Positions 59,725-64,000 of a stretch of DNA of 64,000 bases are shown in pieces (position 1 is the stretch's first letter; every line of letters begins with the position of its first letter). Position numbers and translations under genes: made by a program. The notes below the pieces were generated by a model that did no database searches, was not told the origin of the DNA, and saw only the letters and a program-made list of their open reading frames with translations. The DNA is from Duodenibacillus sp964509205 (lineage in GTDB: Bacteria; Pseudomonadota; Gammaproteobacteria; Burkholderiales; Burkholderiaceae_F): contig CAZDVW010000002.1 in assembly GCA_964509205.1 (NCBI GenBank), positions 52,154 through 116,153 on the forward strand. The letters run 5' to 3'.

Positions 59725-61206
59725 CTAATCCTTTTCCAAAACAGCGCCGAAGAAAGCGTCCGTCCCGTGAAGATGCGGAAGCGTTACGAAGTAATCCCCA
59801 AAGCGTTCTTTTTGGAAATCCGGCAAATGGATTCCTTGTTTTTCAAGAACGTCCGTGGCATTCAATCGCTTAAATTCCGGGTGTTCGCTTAAGAAGGCTT
59901 CCACAACAGCCGCATTTTCTTCGTTTAGGAGCGAGCACGTCGCATAAACCAAACGACCGCCTGATTTAACCAACTTTGCCGCCTCTTCCAGAATCGACTT
60001 CTGAAGCTCATTGATTCGCTCAAGTTCCTTCAGATTCAAACGCCAACGAAGATCCGGATTGCGACGCAATGTTCCGGTTCCCGTGCAGGGGGCATCAATC
60101 AAAACACGGTCAAACTTCCCTCGAAGTCGTTTGATTCGAATGTCTTTTTCATTGCGAATAGCCATCGGATGAACATTGGAGAGCCCGGCGCGGCGCATAC
60201 GAGGCGTAAGTCCTGCAAGACGCTTTTCATTCACGTCAAATGCGTACAGGCGACCCGTTGAGCGCATCATGGCTCCGATCGCAAGCGTTTTTCCGCCAGC
60301 CCCGGCACAGAAATCGCAGACCATCTCTGAGCGTTTGGCTCCAAGCAACCGAGCAATCAGCTGACTGCCCTCATCCTGAACATCAATGCGTCCCTCTTGA
60401 TACATAGGCCAGCGAATCAAACCGGGCTTGTCGATCAAGCGAACGCCCTCCGGAGAAAACGGAGTGGCTTCCCCTTTGACGCCATGCTCTTCGAGTTCAC
60501 AAAGGACGTCTTCACGACGGCACTTCAACAAATTGACGCGCAAATCCAGAGGAGCGCCCTGCTGAGAGCACGTGAAAATCTTTCCCGCCTCTTCTTTCCC
60601 ATATTGCTTATCGATCCGATCAAACAACCAAAACGGCATTTCCGCACGCACCTCGGGAGCGGCTTTCGCCAAGGGAACTCCGAGCATGTTTTCAACAGGT
60701 CCCTTGTCGGACCCGAGAACGGAGTCGGACACGCAATTTCTTCCGTATTGCAACAAAAGGGTGAGAAGCGCGGCCACTTTGGGTGCTCTTGAAGGAGGAA
60801 TCGGACGCATGCGATAGGAAATCGAAGCGTAGTGCCGCAGTGCATAGAAGATGGATTCGGCAAGCAACGCACGATCCCTTGCGCCCAGTTTGGGATTCGA
60901 CTTAAAAAAAGCCTTCATCAATTGATCGGCCGGTCCATCCAATCGAAGAATCACAGAAAGAGCCCGAGTCAGTTCATTGACGACAAGTCCCGTAATGCGA
61001 ACCTCGCCGGGATTTAATTTCACAAGCCGGCTTTTCGAGACAGGTCCCTTGACAACGGTTCCCTGCTCCTTGGCTTGTCTGTATTCTTCCTTTTGACGCT
61101 TATAAGCCGCCTTTTGGCGATCCGTCATGTGCTTTTCCGATTCCCGATGTTTGGTACGAACCGGAGCAAAAGGCATTTTTTTGGATGTTTTCTTTCCCTG
61201 CATCAT
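59725..61206 (-). CDS. rsmB: RsmB/NOP-type rRNA cytosine-C5 methyltransferase
   Basis: 493 residues. A basic, Lys/Gln-rich N-terminal extension (about 1-60), an NusB-like/RsmB N domain, and a SAM methyltransferase domain with CDFCAGAGGKTLAIG near 295, the DAPCTGTGTLRRNPDLRW motif near 371 and YATCSLLNEEN near 424 (two catalytic cysteines). Targets 16S rRNA m5C967 in RsmB proper; symbol is by similarity of architecture. ATG overlaps the purN stop. Confidence 0.85.
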   Translation of the reverse strand: MMQGKKTSKKMPFAPVRTKHRESEKHMTDRQKAAYKRQKEEYRQAKEQGTVVKGPVSKSRLVKLNPGEVRITGLVVNELTRALSVILRLDGPADQLMKAFFKSNPKLGARDRALLAESIFYALRHYASISYRMRPIPPSRAPKVAALLTLLLQYGRNCVSDSVLGSDKGPVENMLGVPLAKAAPEVRAEMPFWLFDRIDKQYGKEEAGKIFTCSQQGAPLDLRVNLLKCRREDVLCELEEHGVKGEATPFSPEGVRLIDKPGLIRWPMYQEGRIDVQDEGSQLIARLLGAKRSEMVCDFCAGAGGKTLAIGAMMRSTGRLYAFDVNEKRLAGLTPRMRRAGLSNVHPMAIRNEKDIRIKRLRGKFDRVLIDAPCTGTGTLRRNPDLRWRLNLKELERINELQKSILEEAAKLVKSGGRLVYATCSLLNEENAAVVEAFLSEHPEFKRLNATDVLEKQGIHLPDFQKERFGDYFVTLPHLHGTDAFFGAVLEKD

Positions 61207-61859
61207 TCAATTGTCCCATCAAAGACAGCAAGGCTCTGAGCCGTTTCAGCATCCATCATGACGCGTCCCTTGCTCAATGTGATCTTGCCTGCCGCAAGAG
61301 CATGAACGCAGCGCGGATACAGAATGTGTTCGAGTTTTAGAGCGCGTGCTGCCAATTCTTCGGGCGTATCGGTCGGCACAACCGGAACGGCTGCCTGTCC
61401 GACAATCGGACCGCCGTCGAGTTCACAGCTGGCAAAATGCACCGTGCAACCGTGAAGACGAACGCCTGCCTCCAATGCACGCTTGTGCGTGTCTAATCCC
61501 TTAAAAAGGGGAAGAAGAGCCGGATGAATGTTAAGAATTTTGCCTTCATAGCGACTGATAAAGACATTTGTCAGGATACGCATGAACCCGGCTAACACGA
61601 TCACGGCAGGATTGTACGGTTCAATCACCGAAATCATGGCTCGCTCAAAACTCTCGCGGTCGGCATAGTCTTTGTGATCAACCACCGCTGTTGGAATTCC
61701 AAGCTCCTTCGCACGCTCAAGACCGGCCGCATTCGGCCGATTGCTGAGTACCAGAGCAATTCGAATCCCTTCTTTTTCCCAGTTTTCTTCCTCGGCTTTT
61801 CGGGCAATTGCAACAAAATTCGACCCGCGCCCGGAAATCAGGACAACAATGTTTTTCAT
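61203..61859 (-). CDS. purN: Phosphoribosylglycinamide formyltransferase
   Basis: 218 residues, uses 10-formyl-THF in the third step of purine synthesis. LISGRGSNF near residue 8, LAGFMRILTNVF near 89, ILNIHPALLPLFKGLDTHKRAL with the catalytic Asn/His near 107, and HFASCELDGGPIVGQ near 135 with the catalytic Asp. Translationally coupled to rsmB. Confidence 0.95.
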   Translation of the reverse strand: MKNIVVLISGRGSNFVAIARKAEEENWEKEGIRIALVLSNRPNAAGLERAKELGIPTAVVDHKDYADRESFERAMISVIEPYNPAVIVLAGFMRILTNVFISRYEGKILNIHPALLPLFKGLDTHKRALEAGVRLHGCTVHFASCELDGGPIVGQAAVPVVPTDTPEELAARALKLEHILYPRCVHALAAGKITLSKGRVMMDAETAQSLAVFDGTIE

Positions 61860-62074
61860 GGCAGTACAACGGAATCAGAGGGCGCCATTCTAGCATTAGC
61901 AACTGTTTGAAAAACTTAGACAATTCGTTTGAAAACCCTCCTCTCTCGTTAAATCGATCTCAAAAAAACGAAATTCCTTACGGCGCGGCAATTCTTGACT
62001 TCTTCAATACACGAAGCACCTCGACGCTGCCGCCCGTTGCTTTTGTCTGGAAAAGAAGACACAATTAGCCTTCT

Positions 62075-63064
62075 ATGACAGCCTACGAAACACTCCGAAT
62101 CATCCGAGGATTACCTCGGCCCGAAGAACGCACGCCGTGCGCCCTTGCCATCGGCAACTTTGACGGGACCCACCTCGGGCATCAAGCGCTTTTTCAAACC
62201 GTCGTCAGCGAAGCACGCGCACGCGGTCTGCTTCCGAGTGTTTTGACGTTTGAGCCGCATCCGAGAGAATTTTTCGGAGACACATCCATTCGCCGCATCT
62301 CTACGCTGCGCGACCGGTATCGGACCATTCTTGCCTGCGGAATTGAACGCATCTGCGTGTTACCGTTCAATAAGACTCTTGCCGAGCTCTCCCCGAGAGA
62401 ATTTGCTGAGAAAATCCTCGTTGACGGCTTGGATGCGAAATGGGTTGCCGTTGGGAAAAATTTTTATTTTGGGTCCAAAGGCATGGGCTCAGGCGACACG
62501 TTAGAACGTTTGGGGAAAGAACTTCACTTCGATGTGCATCTTCAGCCACTTTTTTCCATTGACGGACAAATCGCCTGCAGCTCCCGCATTCGAGAGGCCC
62601 TCGCACTCGGGGATCTCAAAACAGCCACCCAGCTTTTAGGGCACCCCTACTGCATCACAGGTCGTGTCGTTCACGGTGCACAACTCGGACGAAAATTGGG
62701 ATTTCCTACCCTTAACATCGACATTTTGCCTCCCGGATCGATTTCAAAACCGGCGCTTCAAGGTGTTTTTGCCGTCGCCATCCGAAATCTTGACGAAAGC
62801 GGAAAAACCTACGGCGGCGTTGCGAGCCTCGGAGTCAAACCCACCGTCACAGCGGATGCCCGTTGGTTGCTTGAAGTCAATGTCTTTGATTGGACGGGTA
62901 ATGCGTACGGCAAAATGGTTGAAATCACATTCCTTGAAAAACTCCGAGACGAAAAAAAATTCGACAATCTTGCTGCTCTTAAAGAAGCCATTTCGCAGGA
63001 TGCCCTGTGCGCAAGAAACCTCTTTTCACAAGCCTCCTATAATCAACTCTTCACAGTAGACTGA
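62075..63064 (+). CDS. ribF: Bifunctional riboflavin kinase / FAD synthetase
   Basis: 329 residues. FAD synthetase domain: LAIGNFDGTHLGHQALF near residue 25, VGKNFYFGSKGMGSG near 127, CSSRIREAL near 169. Flavokinase domain from ~185: GRVVHGAQLGRKLGFPTLNI. Makes FMN and FAD. Relevant to the flavoproteins in the redox island. Lacks a Shine-Dalgarno. proC follows 38 bases later. Confidence 0.96.
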   Translation: MTAYETLRIIRGLPRPEERTPCALAIGNFDGTHLGHQALFQTVVSEARARGLLPSVLTFEPHPREFFGDTSIRRISTLRDRYRTILACGIERICVLPFNKTLAELSPREFAEKILVDGLDAKWVAVGKNFYFGSKGMGSGDTLERLGKELHFDVHLQPLFSIDGQIACSSRIREALALGDLKTATQLLGHPYCITGRVVHGAQLGRKLGFPTLNIDILPPGSISKPALQGVFAVAIRNLDESGKTYGGVASLGVKPTVTADARWLLEVNVFDWTGNAYGKMVEITFLEKLRDEKKFDNLAALKEAISQDALCARNLFSQASYNQLFTVD

Positions 63065-63102
63065 ACCCATTGAATTCTCCGATACTTAGGAAAGGAGTAC
63101 TT

Positions 63103-63897
63103 ATGAAAACGACTGATTCTGCAAAAATTGCTTTCCTGGGCTTCGGAAATATGGCTTCAGCAATGGTCGACGGTCTGTTGCGCGCAGGTTTTTTGCCTCA
63201 GCACCTCGGAGCCAGCGCACGTCGTTTTCCTGTTTTGCAAGAGAAAACAGCCTCTCGCAAAATCCTTGCCTTTTCCAATAACATCGAAGCCGTCCGCTGG
63301 GCCGATATCGTTGTCGTTGCCGTTAAACCCCATCTTGTCGCCGGCGTTCTTGACGAAGTCAGAAACGAGCTTTCCGGGAAAATCGTACTTTCTGTTGCCG
63401 TCAATCTCTTCTTTGACGATATTGAAAAAATGCTTCCTGCCGGCATTGAGCACCTTTACGTGCTGCCGAATACGCCGGTCTCCGTTAACGAAGGCGTCTT
63501 GCTTTGCGAAACAAAGCATTCCATTGCTGAGCAACATAAGCCTCTGATTGATGCACTTTTAACCTCCCTGGGCGTTGTTGCCTATATTGATAGTGCCCAA
63601 ATGAAGACCGCCGGAATTGTTTCCGGATGCGGACCGGCTTTTGTTGCCATGTTCATTGAAAGCTTAGCTGACGGCGCCGTCAAGCACGGCGTTCCGAGAG
63701 CACTTGCCTATAAACTGGCTTCTCAGACCTTAGCAGGAACGGCAAAACTGCAGCAAACCTCAGGAGCTCACCCCGGCGCAATGAAAGATGCCGTCTGTTC
63801 ACCAGGCGGAACCACAATCGTCGGAGTTGCCGCACTCGAGAAAAACGGATTTCGCCACGCCGTCATCGATGCAATCGACTCCATTGCAGCGAAATAA
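63103..63897 (+). CDS. proC: Pyrroline-5-carboxylate reductase
   Basis: 264 residues, last step of proline synthesis. Rossmann start IAFLGFGNMASAMVDGLL near residue 8. The C-terminal ProC signature GCGPAFVAMFIESLADGAVKHG near 178 and HPGAMKDAVCSPGGTTI near 225 are present. AGGAAAGGAG precedes the ATG at 63103, which decides it over an in-frame codon at 63070. Confidence 0.96.
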   Translation: MKTTDSAKIAFLGFGNMASAMVDGLLRAGFLPQHLGASARRFPVLQEKTASRKILAFSNNIEAVRWADIVVVAVKPHLVAGVLDEVRNELSGKIVLSVAVNLFFDDIEKMLPAGIEHLYVLPNTPVSVNEGVLLCETKHSIAEQHKPLIDALLTSLGVVAYIDSAQMKTAGIVSGCGPAFVAMFIESLADGAVKHGVPRALAYKLASQTLAGTAKLQQTSGAHPGAMKDAVCSPGGTTIVGVAALEKNGFRHAVIDAIDSIAAK

Positions 63898-63946
63898 TCC
63901 GAACCGGGTCAATTAAACAGATCCTCTTTCCTGCGCTCCTTTTAGA

Positions 63947-64000
63947 ATCAAGCACAGGCCGAAGTCTGAGTCGGCTGCGATGGGATTTTCGATTTCCGGG
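63947..64000. repeat. Second copy of the sequence in the 3.9-kb palindrome, cut by the window end
   Basis: GTCGGCTGCGATGGGATTTTCG and the following bases match, with few differences, the minus strand of about 3911-3951 (GTCGGTTGCGATGGGATTTT, then TTTCGATTTCCGGGG). Flanking bases are less alike. The copy runs off the end, so its palindrome cannot be judged. Confidence 0.55.

Noticed and set aside
1..64000. CRISPR arrays, insertion-sequence transposases, phage integrases, rRNA operons
   Set aside because: No regularly spaced repeats, transposase or integrase reading frames or rRNA sequence were seen in the window.

Overview
The window looks like a chromosome segment of a Gram-negative betaproteobacterium of the order Burkholderiales, most likely a gut commensal of the Sutterellaceae type. 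This placement is inferred from gene content and order, not from a database search. Supporting points are the order TPR protein-ppiA-ppiB-lpxH divergent from cysS-alkA-accA-tilS, the rpsT/murJ pair, outer-membrane and LPS genes (a TolC-like protein, lpxH, an autotransporter), and an anaerobe-type redox inventory: an [FeFe] hydrogenase, a Tat flavoprotein, glutamine synthetase III, and amino-acid symporters.

Layout. 1-3767: 3' part of a large autotransporter adhesin. 3768-5450: an intergenic zone with a long palindrome, then an AT-rich cysteine-cluster gene that looks foreign. 5451-11200: guaA (minus), then glnN (GSIII) and pyrG (plus); glnN has a promoter followed at once by a terminator-like hairpin in its leader. 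11226-13097: a complete biotin ECF transporter (bioY, ATPase, T component). 13239-17968: rpsT, murJ, yggS, and thiC under a TPP riboswitch. 18072-22199: a decayed winged-helix gene, rpmF, then fabD-fabG-acpP-fabF without the usual plsX-fabH. 22200-28393: a minus-strand export operon (TolC-like, HlyD-like, double ABC-2 permease, DUF4143-like protein, lipoprotein) with no ATPase gene. 28645-28729: tRNA-Leu(UAA). 28808-33064: ankyrin protein, TatD, tautomerase, lpxH, two cyclophilins, TPR protein. 33492-43158: cysS, alkA-like, accA with a histone-H1-like tail, tilS, an AGCS symporter, rnhB, a SIMPL protein, fused ispDF, and a small membrane protein. 43153-44865: an Sfp-type phosphopantetheinyl transferase and a LysR regulator.

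45004-50758 is a redox island. A LysR-controlled operon (cyclophilin-like protein, Tat-exported flavoprotein, DUF4405 membrane protein) is followed by a two-gene [FeFe] hydrogenase unit, in which a NuoF-C/GltD fusion electron subunit precedes HydA.

50837-58638 is an accessory, AT-richer zone: dCMP deaminase, an AAA-like/PD-(D/E)XK protein, sstT, a HipBA-type module whose HipA has lost its catalytic residues, an unknown gene overlapping the hipA end, and a Fic protein with an altered catalytic motif. Housekeeping returns at 58912-63897 (aldo/keto reductase, rsmB-like, purN, ribF, proC). The right end runs into a second copy of a sequence found in the palindrome near 3.9 kb.

Several leaders carry hairpins that end within a few bases of the start codon (murJ, ispDF), or promoter elements that would give a leaderless mRNA (fabD). 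This suggests a distinctive 5'-end architecture. The strongest candidates for undescribed biology are the pseudokinase HipBA locus with its overlapping partner, the ATPase-less double-permease export operon, and the LysR-flavoprotein-DUF4405-hydrogenase island.
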